A stretch of 64,000 nucleotides of DNA from Eggerthellaceae bacterium. Lineage in GTDB: Bacteria > Actinomycetota > Coriobacteriia > Coriobacteriales > Eggerthellaceae. A program made the translations under genes and the position numbers. Shown piece by piece: positions 35,235-44,336 of this stretch. The notes beneath the pieces are model-generated. The model made no database searches, had not been told where the DNA came from, and saw nothing but the letters and a program-made list of their open reading frames with translations. The stretch's first letter is position 1. Each line of letters begins with the position of its first letter. The stretch covers positions 39,625 to 103,624 of the forward strand of contig SUUI01000005.1 of assembly GCA_015062605.1 (NCBI GenBank), in the 5' to 3' direction.

Positions 35235-35322
35235 GGAGGATTGGCCGAGTGGTTGAAGGCGGCAGTCTTGAAAACTGTTGAGCCGCAAGGTTCCGTGGGT
35301 TCGAATCCTACATCCTCCGCCA
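35235..35322 (+). tRNA. tRNA-Ser (anticodon TGA)
   Basis: 88 bases, acceptor GGAGGAT/ATCCTCC, long variable arm, anticodon loop CTTGAAA (TGA), encoded CCA. Confidence 0.95.
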
Positions 35323-35338
35323 TTCTTTCTCTTTTTAC

Positions 35339-36031
35339 CTATGCAGAAGGCTCGAGTTTATGGTAGGCACGCAGGGTGCGTATCGCTTCGTCTACCTGAT
35401 CGGGTTTGAGCACATTCGGCTCGTTACCCGATGCAAGCGCCTGAATGTACAGCCGACAACAAAATTCTATATCGGCAGCCATCGTGTAGGCCTCATATAC
35501 GGAATCCCCGCATACCACAAGCCCGTGATGGCCTAATAGCACCGCACGATGACGTTCATCGAGTGCTTCTGCCGCAGCACAAGCCAGCTCATCGCTTCCG
35601 AACGGATAATAGGGAATGCAGGGAACGTTCTCCCCCGCCGAGCAAACCAGATAATGAATCGGCGGAAGGGCCTTTTCCATGCATGCAAGCGTTGTCGCAT
35701 AGGGTGAATGCGTATGGATGACCACCTGCGTTGCCGGTAGCGCGCGATACGCAGCTAAATGCATGCCAAGCTCGCTTGATGGCGTATGACCATATCGGCT
35801 GGGCGCAACTGAAACGCCTTCGGCATCCACTATTGGGACATCCTCAACTGTCATCAGGCGATATTCGACGGCAGACGGCGAAATCGCGAATTCCTCCGTA
35901 CCAGCCACGCGCACGCTGATATTGCCGCCCGTCGCATGCGTAAGCCCGTCGTCAACCATCTTCTTGCAAAACGCTACAACCTGCTCGGCGGCCTTTAAAC
36001 GTTGTTGGCCCAGTTTCCTATTCATGAGCAC
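35339..36031 (-). CDS. Class II aldolase (L-fuculose-phosphate aldolase type), possible 5-deoxyribulose-phosphate aldolase
   Basis: A 230-residue class II aldolase/adducin-domain protein: THATGGNISVRV (phosphate-binding), HTPSSELGMHLAAYRA with the catalytic Glu, HTHSPYATTLAC (zinc histidines) and GHHGLVVCG. It cleaves a phosphorylated ketose to dihydroxyacetone phosphate and an aldehyde. Overlap with the mtnA stop (a GTG at 36031 with GAGG upstream, or ATG at 36025) places it in the same operon. With MtnA it fits the Ald2 role of the DHAP shunt, which clears 5'-deoxyadenosine or methylthioadenosine; L-fuculose-1-phosphate remains an alternative substrate. Confidence 0.85.
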   Translation of the reverse strand: MLMNRKLGQQRLKAAEQVVAFCKKMVDDGLTHATGGNISVRVAGTEEFAISPSAVEYRLMTVEDVPIVDAEGVSVAPSRYGHTPSSELGMHLAAYRALPATQVVIHTHSPYATTLACMEKALPPIHYLVCSAGENVPCIPYYPFGSDELACAAAEALDERHRAVLLGHHGLVVCGDSVYEAYTMAADIEFCCRLYIQALASGNEPNVLKPDQVDEAIRTLRAYHKLEPSA

Positions 36032-37077
36032 ACCACTTTCCTCAATGAATCTTCAAACGGCGGATACGCAACGCCATCTTCGGTGATGATGGCGCTAATG
36101 AGTTTTGCATCCGTCACATCGAACGCTGGATTGTAGCACCGGACGCCTTCAGGAGCCATAGGCTGCTCATACCACATCGCTTTGATCTCGTCGCCCGATC
36201 TCTCTTCGATCGGTATGTCCGCACCCGTTGCACACGCAGCATCGATCGTGCTTTTCGGAGCAAGCACGTAGAATGGAACGCCGAAATGATTCGCAAGCAC
36301 GGCAACTCCGAATGTGCCGATCTTGTTGGCGGTATCCCCATTGGCCGCAATACGATCAGCGCCCACCATGACAGCGTCGATTTTCCCTTGCGCCATAACC
36401 GCCGCAACCATGTTGTCGCAAATCAACGTCACATCAACACCCGCTTGCGAAAGCTCGAACGTCGTCAGGCGCGCACCTTGCAAAAGGGGTCTTGTTTCAT
36501 CGGCATACACCTTGATGGGCTTGCCTTCTGTTGCCCCGAGAATCGCAGGACCCAACGCAGTTCCCGGCCAGCCGCAACCAAGCGGACCAGCATTGCAGTG
36601 CGTCAGGATCGTTGCCTCTGGATTTAGGAGACTAAGCCCATAACGGGCGATGGACCCGTAGATGATCTCTTCGTTATCCTCAATATGGTGCGCATAATCG
36701 CAAAGATGCTGCACGAGCTGCCAAACATCCTGAGCAGGTTGCCCGCAAATCTCCCGCACACAATCGAGCTCGTATGCCAGATTAACTGCCGTAGGACGAC
36801 TGGATTGCAGATAGTCTGCCTGAACATACAACCTGTCGCGCGTTTCTTCAAGAGAACAACCCTCTAACGCTGCCTGGCGTGCGAAACACACCATGGCAAA
36901 CGCTGCTGTCTTGCCAATGCACGGAGCCCCACGGACGGCTAACGTAGCTATCGCGTCAAAAAACTCTTCCGGTGTCGAGAGAGTACGATGCACTAGCTCT
37001 CCGGGCAAACGGGTTTGGTCAACGATGGTGCAGCTTACACCGCCCTCATCGATACGGATGTTTTCCAAGCGCGCCAA
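36022..37077 (-). CDS. mtnA: S-methyl-5-thioribose-1-phosphate isomerase MtnA
   Basis: A 351-residue member of the MtnA/eIF2B family: LAVRGAPCIGKTAAFAM, LTHCNAGPLGCGWPGTALG (with the catalytic Cys) and MVGADRIAANGDTANKIGT (catalytic Asp). It isomerises methylthioribose-1-phosphate or 5-deoxyribose-1-phosphate to the ketose. The start is TTG at 37077, with GGAGGG seven bases upstream. It sits in a minus-strand run acidic protein-Nudix-mtnA-aldolase. No mtnK/mtnP or other mtn genes are in the window, which favours the short salvage route over the full methionine cycle. Confidence 0.92.
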   Translation of the reverse strand: MARLENIRIDEGGVSCTIVDQTRLPGELVHRTLSTPEEFFDAIATLAVRGAPCIGKTAAFAMVCFARQAALEGCSLEETRDRLYVQADYLQSSRPTAVNLAYELDCVREICGQPAQDVWQLVQHLCDYAHHIEDNEEIIYGSIARYGLSLLNPEATILTHCNAGPLGCGWPGTALGPAILGATEGKPIKVYADETRPLLQGARLTTFELSQAGVDVTLICDNMVAAVMAQGKIDAVMVGADRIAANGDTANKIGTFGVAVLANHFGVPFYVLAPKSTIDAACATGADIPIEERSGDEIKAMWYEQPMAPEGVRCYNPAFDVTDAKLISAIITEDGVAYPPFEDSLRKVVCS

Positions 37078-37100
37078 TTACACACCCTCCGAAAACCCCA

Positions 37101-37649
37101 TTACTTGCCAAGAGCACGGCGAACACGCTCGAAATGCAGGAAGATGCCCTTATCGTTAAGGGCGACAATGTCTTCCCATGTCGCAAGCTTGAAATCAATA
37201 GCCTCGGAAGCAAGCAGCGTCACATCGCCTTCGTCAAAATCAAGTACGCAGCGGTACATATCAACGAAGTAATTGTCACCGCCTTCTAAGTCATCGTTGC
37301 GGTAGGTGTAAATCAGCTCAGGATCGCAACCATCTGACGCAAGGCCCGTTTCCTCGGTAATCTCTCGCAGCACCGCATGGTACGAATCTTCGCCGGCACG
37401 CACACCGCCACCCGTGATCTCCCACCAGCCTGCAGCCCAATGCTTATCGAGGGCGCGCTGCGTTACGAGATACTTCCCTTCGGTGTTCTGGATGATAGCC
37501 AACACATACATGAGATACTCGCCCTCATGCATGAATGCTTCAGCTCGCTCAACGCGCTTCCCTGTAGGCACTTTCTGCGCATCGTAGACGTCCATCGGCT
37601 CGATCATCGCACAAACTACCTCTGCCGCATTTTCCAGCAGGTTTTCCAT
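37101..37649 (-). CDS. Nudix hydrolase
   Basis: A 182-residue protein with a Nudix box GGVRAGEDSYHAVLREITEE plus TG: G(x5)E(x7)REUxEExGU is satisfied. N-terminal residues 1-40 contain DVYDAQKVPTGKRVERAE, typical of isopentenyl-diphosphate isomerase-like or ADP-ribose-type Nudix proteins whose substrates are hard to assign. Starts three bases after the preceding gene and ends 23 bases before mtnA, so it is likely co-expressed; a housecleaning role for a nucleoside diphosphate derivative is plausible. Confidence 0.88.
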   Translation of the reverse strand: MENLLENAAEVVCAMIEPMDVYDAQKVPTGKRVERAEAFMHEGEYLMYVLAIIQNTEGKYLVTQRALDKHWAAGWWEITGGGVRAGEDSYHAVLREITEETGLASDGCDPELIYTYRNDDLEGGDNYFVDMYRCVLDFDEGDVTLLASEAIDFKLATWEDIVALNDKGIFLHFERVRRALGK

Positions 37650-37652
37650 CGA

Positions 37653-38186
37653 TTATTCGTCCTCGTCGTGGCAACCGCAATCGCAGTCATCGTCATGGAC
37701 GTATTTCTCATCGATCTCTTCGTCGGAATACTCGGAAGCAGCCTTCAGACCAGCCATGAAGTTCGGTGCCTCACCGATATACATCGGCTCGTCTTCGAAA
37801 ACGAGCGTCCCGTCTGCCTTCAGGGTATACAGATAGCCAACCGCATAGCCCACATCCTCACCCGGAAGGCCACCTTCTGCAATCAGCATGTCCTTCTGAC
37901 CAGCATCCGTGTCCGCATATCCGTCATAGCAGAACGCATACGCATCGGCCCCGCGGGCGCCCGCAACGGTACGCTGCGCCTGCGCGAAACACATCTCCGG
38001 ATTATCTCCTGGATGCGTCTCGATGAAGATGTTGTCTTTGATGACGAGTACCGAGAACGGAACGACCTCACCCTCCTGCTCGATCTTTTCCTTGGCTTCG
38101 TCGAGGGTAAAGAGCAGCACTTGTTCGAGCAACTCGGGGAAATCGGGAATCTCGGTCGAATTGTTTTCAATAACTCTCTCTGCCAT
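37653..38186 (-). CDS. Acidic protein with a Cys/His C-terminal tail, unknown function
   Basis: A 177-residue, acidic cytoplasmic protein without membrane segments. It begins MAERVIENNSTEIPDFPELL; the middle (GADAYAFCYDGYADTDAG, AVGYLYTLKADGTLVFEDE) is mixed alpha/beta. The last 13 residues, HDDDCDCGCHDEDE, form a dense metal-ligand cluster (three Cys, two His, many Asp/Glu). It is first in the Nudix-mtnA-aldolase run. I do not recognise the family; metal storage, delivery or sensing is a guess from the tail. Confidence 0.65.
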   Translation of the reverse strand: MAERVIENNSTEIPDFPELLEQVLLFTLDEAKEKIEQEGEVVPFSVLVIKDNIFIETHPGDNPEMCFAQAQRTVAGARGADAYAFCYDGYADTDAGQKDMLIAEGGLPGEDVGYAVGYLYTLKADGTLVFEDEPMYIGEAPNFMAGLKAASEYSDEEIDEKYVHDDDCDCGCHDEDE

Positions 38187-38321
38187 GGCTAAATGGTCCT
38201 TTCGGATGGTTGCGTAGCTTGATATCGTTGCGGCGATCTGTGAATCGACAAAGCGACGGCGCAGTCGCGCCGTCGTCGGATACGTCCCGCCAACACGTGG
38301 TGCACTATACCACTTCGCGGA

Positions 38322-38660
38322 CTATTCTTGAATCGCCTTCCCTGCTTTGCGGCCACGAGATTCTACTGTGTATTCGAAATCTTCGACGACTCGATAGGCG
38401 TTCGCGAGCTGACCGCCATCTTCATCGTAACGAGGAACTACAACAATCGCCTTTGCGCGAAGGAGCTTCTGTATCGAGCGCGTAATCGTCTTTTCGCTGG
38501 TTCCAAGCAGCAAAGCTAATTCGTGCTTGGCATATATCGCAAGCCCATCGTTGCCCACGTGTTTTTTGAGAAACACCAGCAAACGACTTGTAGAGGTGCT
38601 AAGTCTGATGGTCTCTTGTGCTGTTTTTTCGCTTTCTTTTTTCTCGGACGACAATGCCAT
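38322..38660 (-). CDS. Winged-helix DNA-binding protein
   Basis: A 112-residue protein. Residues about 25-85 carry a winged helix: STSRLLVFLKKHV, ELALLLGTSEKTITRSIQKL (helix-turn-helix), AIVVVPRYDED (wing). The N-terminus is charged (SSEKKESEKTAQE). It resembles the DNA-binding part of CRP/FNR-like or replication-initiator-like regulators, without an effector domain. The start at 38660 has GGGGGG nine bases upstream. Two 18-base direct repeats 30 bases apart lie about 100 bases upstream (38756-38803) and may be its own binding sites. Confidence 0.75.
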   Translation of the reverse strand: MALSSEKKESEKTAQETIRLSTSTSRLLVFLKKHVGNDGLAIYAKHELALLLGTSEKTITRSIQKLLRAKAIVVVPRYDEDGGQLANAYRVVEDFEYTVESRGRKAGKAIQE

Positions 38661-38994
38661 AGGCAATAGCCCCCCTTCCGGCCTGTAGAACATATCAATG
38701 GGAGAAGCATTTGTGCCTAAAGTGCAGGCAAGATGATGCAGACTTTATAGTTCACTTCATATAAATCTGCTCATTTAATATACATTTCACATAAACTTAC
38801 TCACAAGTCAAGAACAATGTTCAAAACGTGCGAAAACCCAGATGGTGTGCAATATTTCGCCACGCTTTTCCATTTCATGTGAATCGAATGTGGTCACATT
38901 GTGCATGATGCGCGAGCGGCATCAAGCTGTGGCACAATTCATCCGTATGCTTTAGCAGAGCAGATACTTCTATGAAGTCGCGAGAAAGGCAACC
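38661..38994. other. Divergent regulatory region with direct repeats
   Basis: AT-rich gap between the winged-helix gene and the PrsA-like gene. It holds two 18-base direct repeats (38756-38773 and 38786-38803; 14 of 18 identical, 30-base period) and a CRP-like inverted repeat AATGTG-GT-CACATT (38887-38900). No small gene was seen. Confidence 0.5.
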
Positions 38995-40011
38995 ATGAAG
39001 GCTAAGGGCGTAAGGCGCTTTTTGTGCACCATCGGCGTAACAGCACTGTGCGTGCTGGGATTGACTGCGTGCTCGGGGGGTTTGACGGGCGGCACCGCCG
39101 CAACCGTTAATGGAGTTGCAATCCCGGAAGACAAGGTCACCACGTATATCGAGCAATTCCGTGAATCGTACGGTTTGACCAAGGATTCTGACTGGAAGAA
39201 CTGGATGAAGTCCTCAGGTTATACCCCCGAATCCTTGCGCAGTGCCGTTATAGACATTTACGTAGAGCAAGAAGCTATCAAACTCGCTGCCACCGAAAGG
39301 GGCATCTCCATCGCGCCCGACGTCATCGACGGATACGTAAACGACGTCAAGTCGAAGTACAGCTCCGATGAGGAATGGAAGAAAGCGCTCGACGCGGTCG
39401 GCATGTCCGAAGACGAATATCGCGAGAACATCGAACGCTCACTTCTAGCAGAAGACCTGACCAAAGCAATCGAAGCTGAAACGCCTGCTTCGGAGGAAGA
39501 TCAGCTTCTTAATTACTGCAACATGTATCTGAACCGCTTCGATGGGGCAAAACGCAGCTCGCACATCCTTTTCAGCAGCGAGGATGCCGATACGGCGAAA
39601 ACCGTGCTTGAGCAGCTCAATGATGGCTCGCTTGATTTCGAGACGGCAGCGCAGACCTATTCCATCGATAGCTCAGGAGCGGATGGCGGCGACGTTGGCT
39701 GGGATAAGGCCAGTCGTTTCATCACCGAATACACTGACGCGCTTGACAAGCTGGAGGTAGGAGAAATCAGCGGTCTGGTTAATAGCGTGTATGGCATCCA
39801 TATCATCAAATGCACTGACAAGTTCACAAGCCCCGAAAAGCTCTCGAGCATCGACGAGATGCCGGAGGGACTCGTTGATTACGTCCGCTCAACAATGACC
39901 GCGAACAGCTCCTCCGATGCGCTCACCACATACCTTACCGCCTATGTCGCGTCACTCGATGTCGTGGAAAACGATATCCCTAAGAGCGTTCCGTACTATG
40001 TAAGCCTCTAG
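38995..40011 (+). CDS. PrsA/SurA-like lipoprotein foldase (parvulin PPIase)
   Basis: A 338-residue lipoprotein: signal core, lipobox LGLTAC with the acylated cysteine at residue 26, then GTAATVNGVAIPEDKV, the typical SurA_N start, and a parvulin domain (about 185-290) with SSHILFSSEDADTA, AAQTYSIDSSGADGGDVGWD and GIHIIKCTD. It folds secreted proteins at the outer membrane face. Essential for penicillin-binding-protein maturation in other Gram-positives. Stands alone, with AAAGG before the ATG; hairpins lie after it. Confidence 0.93.
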   Translation: MKAKGVRRFLCTIGVTALCVLGLTACSGGLTGGTAATVNGVAIPEDKVTTYIEQFRESYGLTKDSDWKNWMKSSGYTPESLRSAVIDIYVEQEAIKLAATERGISIAPDVIDGYVNDVKSKYSSDEEWKKALDAVGMSEDEYRENIERSLLAEDLTKAIEAETPASEEDQLLNYCNMYLNRFDGAKRSSHILFSSEDADTAKTVLEQLNDGSLDFETAAQTYSIDSSGADGGDVGWDKASRFITEYTDALDKLEVGEISGLVNSVYGIHIIKCTDKFTSPEKLSSIDEMPEGLVDYVRSTMTANSSSDALTTYLTAYVASLDVVENDIPKSVPYYVSL

Positions 40012-40073
40012 CCCACGCAGCTTCGCCAGAACGAAGCCGATGCTTCGTCGGCATGGTATTTGACAGGAAAACG

Positions 40074-40100
40074 AAAACGGCGCCTCTCTTGGGGCGCCGT
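40074..40100. terminator. Bidirectional terminator between the foldase gene and the tRNA-Ser(CGA)
   Basis: ACGGCGCC/GGCGCCGT stem with an 8-base loop; on the minus strand it is followed by TTTTCGTTTTCC, closing the tRNA-Ser transcript. Confidence 0.7.
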
Positions 40101-40108
40101 AGCATTTC

Positions 40109-40201
40109 TGGCGGAGGGATAGGGATTCGAACCCTAGATACCGAGAATATCGGTATAACGATTTTCGAGACCGCCGCATTCGACCACTCTGCCATCCCTC
40201 C
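40109..40201 (-). tRNA. tRNA-Ser (anticodon CGA)
   Basis: 93 bases, acceptor GGAGGGA/TCCCTCC, long variable arm, anticodon loop CTCGAAA (CGA), encoded CCA. Confidence 0.95.
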
Positions 40202-40238
40202 ATATGTGGCACAACCTATGTGCTATTGAGTGGAAAAG

Positions 40239-40330
40239 TGGCGGAGAGATGGGGATTCGAACCCCAGATACGCTTTCGGCGCATACACGATTTCCAATCG
40301 TGCTCCTTCGGCCAGCTCGGACATCTCTCC
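40239..40330 (-). tRNA. tRNA-Ser (anticodon GGA)
   Basis: 92 bases, acceptor GGAGAGA/TCTCTCC, anticodon loop TTGGAAA (GGA), long variable arm, encoded CCA. It lies 100 bases downstream of typA on the same strand. Confidence 0.95.
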
Positions 40331-40430
40331 GCGTAAGTCGTCTGCTGCTTGCACCCGTATGCCGAGCGCGCAGCAATAGTGAAGTATATATCAGCATGCC
40401 CTCGGTAACAAGAGCAAACTTGCCTTTCCG

Positions 40431-42266
40431 CTAGGCCTTGTTCGCTTTGCGACGGTCACTCGCACTCAGCAAACGTTTCCTCAACCTGATGTTTTTCGGC
40501 GTGATTTCGACCAACTCGTCATCTTCGATATACTCAAGCGCCTCTTCAAGCGTAAACGTAATCGGAGGAGTCAGCTGGATCGCCTTATCAGCACCACTTG
40601 ACCGCTGATTGCCCAACTGCTTGCTACGTGCAACATTAACGACCATATCGCCTTCTTTGGCCGATTCGCCGACGATCATGCCTTCATAGCAGTCTTCACC
40701 AGGACCGATAAAGAGACGTCCGCGTTCTTGCAGCGTATCAAGCGCATACGCAACGCTCTTCTCTGTTGTCATGCTTATCATCGACCCGTTCTTGCGACCA
40801 GACATCTCCCCGCGAACAGGACCATATTCACTGAAACGATGGAACATAGTCGCTTCCCCATGCGTTGCGTTCATCAGGCGCGTGTTAAGGCCCATCGTGC
40901 CACGCGTGGGAATCTTGAACACGAGGTGCGTCTGCTCATGCTTCAAGTGCATATCGAGCATCTCGCCGCCCGCGTTTCCAAACACCTCGATGGCCTTGCC
41001 AGCATACTCTCCCGGCACGTCAACGGTCGCCTCTTCGATGGGCTCGAGCTTGTTGCCGTTCTCGTCTTCGCGGATGATGACGCGCGGCCTGCCGACCTGG
41101 AACTCGAAACCCTCGCGACGCATAGTCTCCATCAAAACCGATAGATGCAAGACGCCGCGCCCTGCAACCTCGATGCCAGTCGAATCCTCGAGCTCGGTAA
41201 TGCGCATGGAAATGTTGCTCTCCTTCTCACGCATCAAACGTTCCCGTAGCTGGCGCGACCCGACGATATCCCCCTCGCGGCCGACAAGCGGACTTGTCGA
41301 TGCCTCGAACACAACGGCCATCGTGGGCTCCTCGACCTTGATCGGCGCAAGCTCGACAGGGTTATCCTTGCTTGTAACCATATCGCCGATATCCGCATCG
41401 TCAACGCCTACGACAGCGACGATGTCGCCTGCTGTAACGGTCTTCTGCTCCTTTTTACCGAGTTCTTCAAATGTGAACACCTGTTTAATCGGAGCTCCGT
41501 ATCGGTTTCCGTCGTTTTTGATGACCAAAACCTGCTGGCCCTTGCTGATTGAACCAGACGACAGGCGGCCAACGCCGATACGACCGACGAAACTGCTGTG
41601 ATCGACCGTGCAGATCTGCAAAGCAATAGGGCCGTCAGGATCGCACTCAGGTGCTGGAACCTCATTGATGATGGTGTCGAGCAACGGAATCATGTTCATG
41701 TTGTCATCTTCAGGCTCGAAACGCGCATAACCGTGCATGGCACTCGTGAACACGACGGGGAAATCGAGTTGCTCGTCGGATGCATCGAGTTCGACCATCA
41801 AGTCGAAAACCTCATCGACTACTTCTTGAGGACGAGAACCGGGACGGTCGATCTTATTCACCACGACGATGATGCGCAAACCCTGCTCGAGTGCGTGGCG
41901 CAGCACGAAACGCGTCTGAGGCATCGGCCCCTCGAACGCATCGACGATGAGCAGCGCACCGTCTGCCATATTCAGCACGCGTTCGACCTCCCCACCGAAA
42001 TCCGCATGGCCAGGAGTATCGATGACGTTGATTTTTACGTCCTTATACGTGATGGAGATGTTCTTCGAAAGGATAGTGATACCGCGCTCTCGCTCTTGGT
42101 CGTTGCTGTCAAGAAACTGAGCAGCAACCTGTTGGTTTTCGCGGAACACGCCTGCGGTGTAAAGCAAACGATCTACGATTGTCGTTTTGCCATGATCGAC
42201 ATGGGCGATAATCGCGACGTTGCGGATATCTTCTCGTTTCACAGATTTCTTCTTTCCGATGCTCAT
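40431..42266 (-). CDS. typA: Translational GTPase TypA/BipA
   Basis: A 611-residue GTPase: G1 [10 protein letters not shown]2 ERERGITI, G3 [13 protein letters not shown]4 [10 protein letters not shown], then domains II and III and the BipA-specific C-terminal domain ending in a basic [15 protein letters not shown] tail. It acts in ribosome assembly and stress responses. The length is standard. No other gene shares its unit except possibly the two downstream tRNA-Ser genes. It is not EF-G, which is longer and has domain IV. Confidence 0.97.
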   Translation of the reverse strand: MSIGKKKSVKREDIRNVAIIAHVDHGKTTIVDRLLYTAGVFRENQQVAAQFLDSNDQERERGITILSKNISITYKDVKINVIDTPGHADFGGEVERVLNMADGALLIVDAFEGPMPQTRFVLRHALEQGLRIIVVVNKIDRPGSRPQEVVDEVFDLMVELDASDEQLDFPVVFTSAMHGYARFEPEDDNMNMIPLLDTIINEVPAPECDPDGPIALQICTVDHSSFVGRIGVGRLSSGSISKGQQVLVIKNDGNRYGAPIKQVFTFEELGKKEQKTVTAGDIVAVVGVDDADIGDMVTSKDNPVELAPIKVEEPTMAVVFEASTSPLVGREGDIVGSRQLRERLMREKESNISMRITELEDSTGIEVAGRGVLHLSVLMETMRREGFEFQVGRPRVIIREDENGNKLEPIEEATVDVPGEYAGKAIEVFGNAGGEMLDMHLKHEQTHLVFKIPTRGTMGLNTRLMNATHGEATMFHRFSEYGPVRGEMSGRKNGSMISMTTEKSVAYALDTLQERGRLFIGPGEDCYEGMIVGESAKEGDMVVNVARSKQLGNQRSSGADKAIQLTPPITFTLEEALEYIEDDELVEITPKNIRLRKRLLSASDRRKANKA

Positions 42267-42390
42267 ACAAAAACAATGGAGCTTTCAAGCTCCACGATAC
42301 GCATGAGCAGTATAACGCGTTTATGGTGAAAAGCACTGATGAGAAGCCTGACTGGCATTATGTAATGCGCGTAGTCCCCCGGATAGCAAA

Positions 42391-42413
42391 GGAGCTGGAT
42401 AGAATCCAGCTCC
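42391..42413. terminator. Hairpin between typA and the 4-TM protein gene
   Basis: GGAGCTGGAT/ATCCAGCTCC, a 10-bp stem with a 3-base loop, followed on the minus strand by TTTGCT. Probably ends the upstream transcript. Confidence 0.5.
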
Positions 42414-42514
42414 TCGCCTGTGTTTTAGACTGACACAACTATAAGACTATATCTACTAATTGTCAATGATTTTTTTCTCTGCTGCCAAAATAGTTTGACA
42501 ATCGTTTTCTACGC

Positions 42515-43291
42515 TTAATCCTGTTCGACCATCTCGTCAGCGGCCTGATCAACGATATCTTCTGTCCCATCGTAGGCAGCAACATCGTTTTCCGCGCCTT
42601 CATCGTCTTCTTGCGCCACATGCATTTCGCGCTTATACCCGAATTCAGCTTCGGCATCCTGCTCAATCTTGACAAGAGACCTCTGGAGGCTGATTGCATC
42701 GAGGTAATTCAGGAAGTTGAACAAGAACATGACGAACGCTATTACGGCAACGACGAAAACCGCAGCGACGAGCAACAACGATGTAAGGCTTTGCGCGAGA
42801 TGCGCGCTCGTCGAGAATAGATATATTCCAACGGCGACAGCGATGATCGTCACGCCAGCATAGAGCAGCGTTGCCTTGGAGTAGTCACTTGGAACACCGG
42901 CAACCCTGTCACGAGCCTGACGAGTACGAGCAGAATAGTCTTCCGGAAAGCGGAACCCTGAAGCTTGGCGCGCCATCGCGACTTCTTCCGCCATGTGGTG
43001 GTACTGGTTGTACTGATAAATGCACAATGGAACGAGCACGATTCCAACCGCTACGTTAATTCCGAGGAGGAGCATGTTGCTTCCGCCGCTGACGAATACC
43101 CAGATCGTCACCCCCACCACGAGAATTACCGCCAGCAGGAAGCACACGAAGTAGATGTTGCACGTACGGGCAAGCGCTTTTTCGACGTATTTTTCCCGTT
43201 CAAGCACTTGACGATGGCGGACAACGCGCTCATAGCGCGTTTTCTCGTTTTTGCGAACCTTTTTCTTAGCGGCATTAACTTTGTTTGCCAT
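42515..43291 (-). CDS. Four-helix membrane protein with basic N-terminus and acidic C-terminus
   Basis: A 258-residue protein. A strongly basic coiled-coil-like start (MANKVNAAKKKVRKNEKTRY to about residue 40) precedes two helix pairs (about 45-67 and 72-92; 142-162 and 170-195). The loop 95-140 contains ASGFRFPEDYSARTRQARDR. The last 45 residues are acidic (DDEGAENDVAAYDGTEDIVD). Both ends would be cytoplasmic. It is a single-gene unit with hairpins downstream. No family or catalytic motif is recognised; possibly a scaffold or small-channel protein. Confidence 0.65.
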   Translation of the reverse strand: MANKVNAAKKKVRKNEKTRYERVVRHRQVLEREKYVEKALARTCNIYFVCFLLAVILVVGVTIWVFVSGGSNMLLLGINVAVGIVLVPLCIYQYNQYHHMAEEVAMARQASGFRFPEDYSARTRQARDRVAGVPSDYSKATLLYAGVTIIAVAVGIYLFSTSAHLAQSLTSLLLVAAVFVVAVIAFVMFLFNFLNYLDAISLQRSLVKIEQDAEAEFGYKREMHVAQEDDEGAENDVAAYDGTEDIVDQAADEMVEQD

Positions 43292-43406
43292 GATTGATTC
43301 TTTTCCTCTTGCCTTATGTCGCCATTAATTCATTAACTTGCTTATTCTATATTGACAAACGTGCTTTGCATATAACAATTTGGCTCTTAGCCTTGCGATT
43401 CTCCAG

Positions 43407-44336
43407 CTAGCACCAGAACTTGACTTCGGGCTCGAGATCAACCCCAGAAGTCTTTTTCACGGCATCCATCACATCACTGATGACCCAGCAAACATCTTGG
43501 GCGGTTGCACCACCCGTGTTCACAACGAAGCCCGCATGCTTCGTTGACACTTGAGCGCCTCCATGAGAATGGCCTTGCATACCCGCATCCTGGATAAGCG
43601 CTCCGGCATAATGCCCCTCGGGGCGCTTGAACGTGCTTCCTGCGCTTGGCAATTCAAGCGGCTGCTTTTCGGCACGCCGTTTCGCCAGATCGTCCATGCG
43701 CGCTTGGATCTCATCGGGATCCCCTGGCACAAGTTGTAACCGAACGCCAAGCACGATATAGCCTTCATCGGCCATCATGCTATGACGATACGACCACTTT
43801 GCCTGCTCAGCCGAAATCTCGACGATGCTCCCATACGGAGCGAGACAAAGCACAGATGTAGCGACCTGTGCAAACTCGCCATCGTAGGCACCCGCATTCA
43901 TGATTGCAGCTCCACCGACGGTTCCAGGGATTCCGCTTGCGAACTCATAGCCCGTCAATCCTGCTCGCTGAGCAGCTGCTGCCACATCTTCGTTGCTCGC
44001 TCCTGCGAGCGCATGTACTACAGTGCCTTCCACGTAAATCTGCTTGAAATGAGCAGCGGTCTGCACCACAACGCCGAGCATGCCCTCGTCACATACGAGA
44101 ACATCGCTACCCAAGCCCATAACATGCACGGGAATGCCATACCCGTTGCAGAAGCGTATGATGCTTTGTATCTGATCGATTGATTGAGGCTCCACGAACC
44201 ATTCGACGGGACCTCCGATTTTGAACGTAGTGTGTTCGCTCATAGGCTCGTTGACTTTAACGCTGTTGACTCCGACGATTTCGGCTAAGCGTTCGGTGAT
44301 GTCGAAATCAAGCGTTTCATATGATTGCTCTGGCAT
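43407..44336 (-). CDS. murB: UDP-N-acetylenolpyruvoylglucosamine reductase MurB
   Basis: A 309-residue type II MurB: HTTFKIGGPVEWFVEP, VMGLGSDVLVCDEG (FAD loop; Asp where many have Asn), ASGIPGTVGGAAIMNAGAY, PSAGSTFKRPEGHYAGALI with the catalytic Ser, and VSTKHAGFVVNTGGAT, EPEVKFW with the terminal Glu. It makes UDP-MurNAc in the cytoplasm using NADPH. It stands alone here, away from the other mur genes. Confidence 0.96.
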   Translation of the reverse strand: MPEQSYETLDFDITERLAEIVGVNSVKVNEPMSEHTTFKIGGPVEWFVEPQSIDQIQSIIRFCNGYGIPVHVMGLGSDVLVCDEGMLGVVVQTAAHFKQIYVEGTVVHALAGASNEDVAAAAQRAGLTGYEFASGIPGTVGGAAIMNAGAYDGEFAQVATSVLCLAPYGSIVEISAEQAKWSYRHSMMADEGYIVLGVRLQLVPGDPDEIQARMDDLAKRRAEKQPLELPSAGSTFKRPEGHYAGALIQDAGMQGHSHGGAQVSTKHAGFVVNTGGATAQDVCWVISDVMDAVKKTSGVDLEPEVKFWC

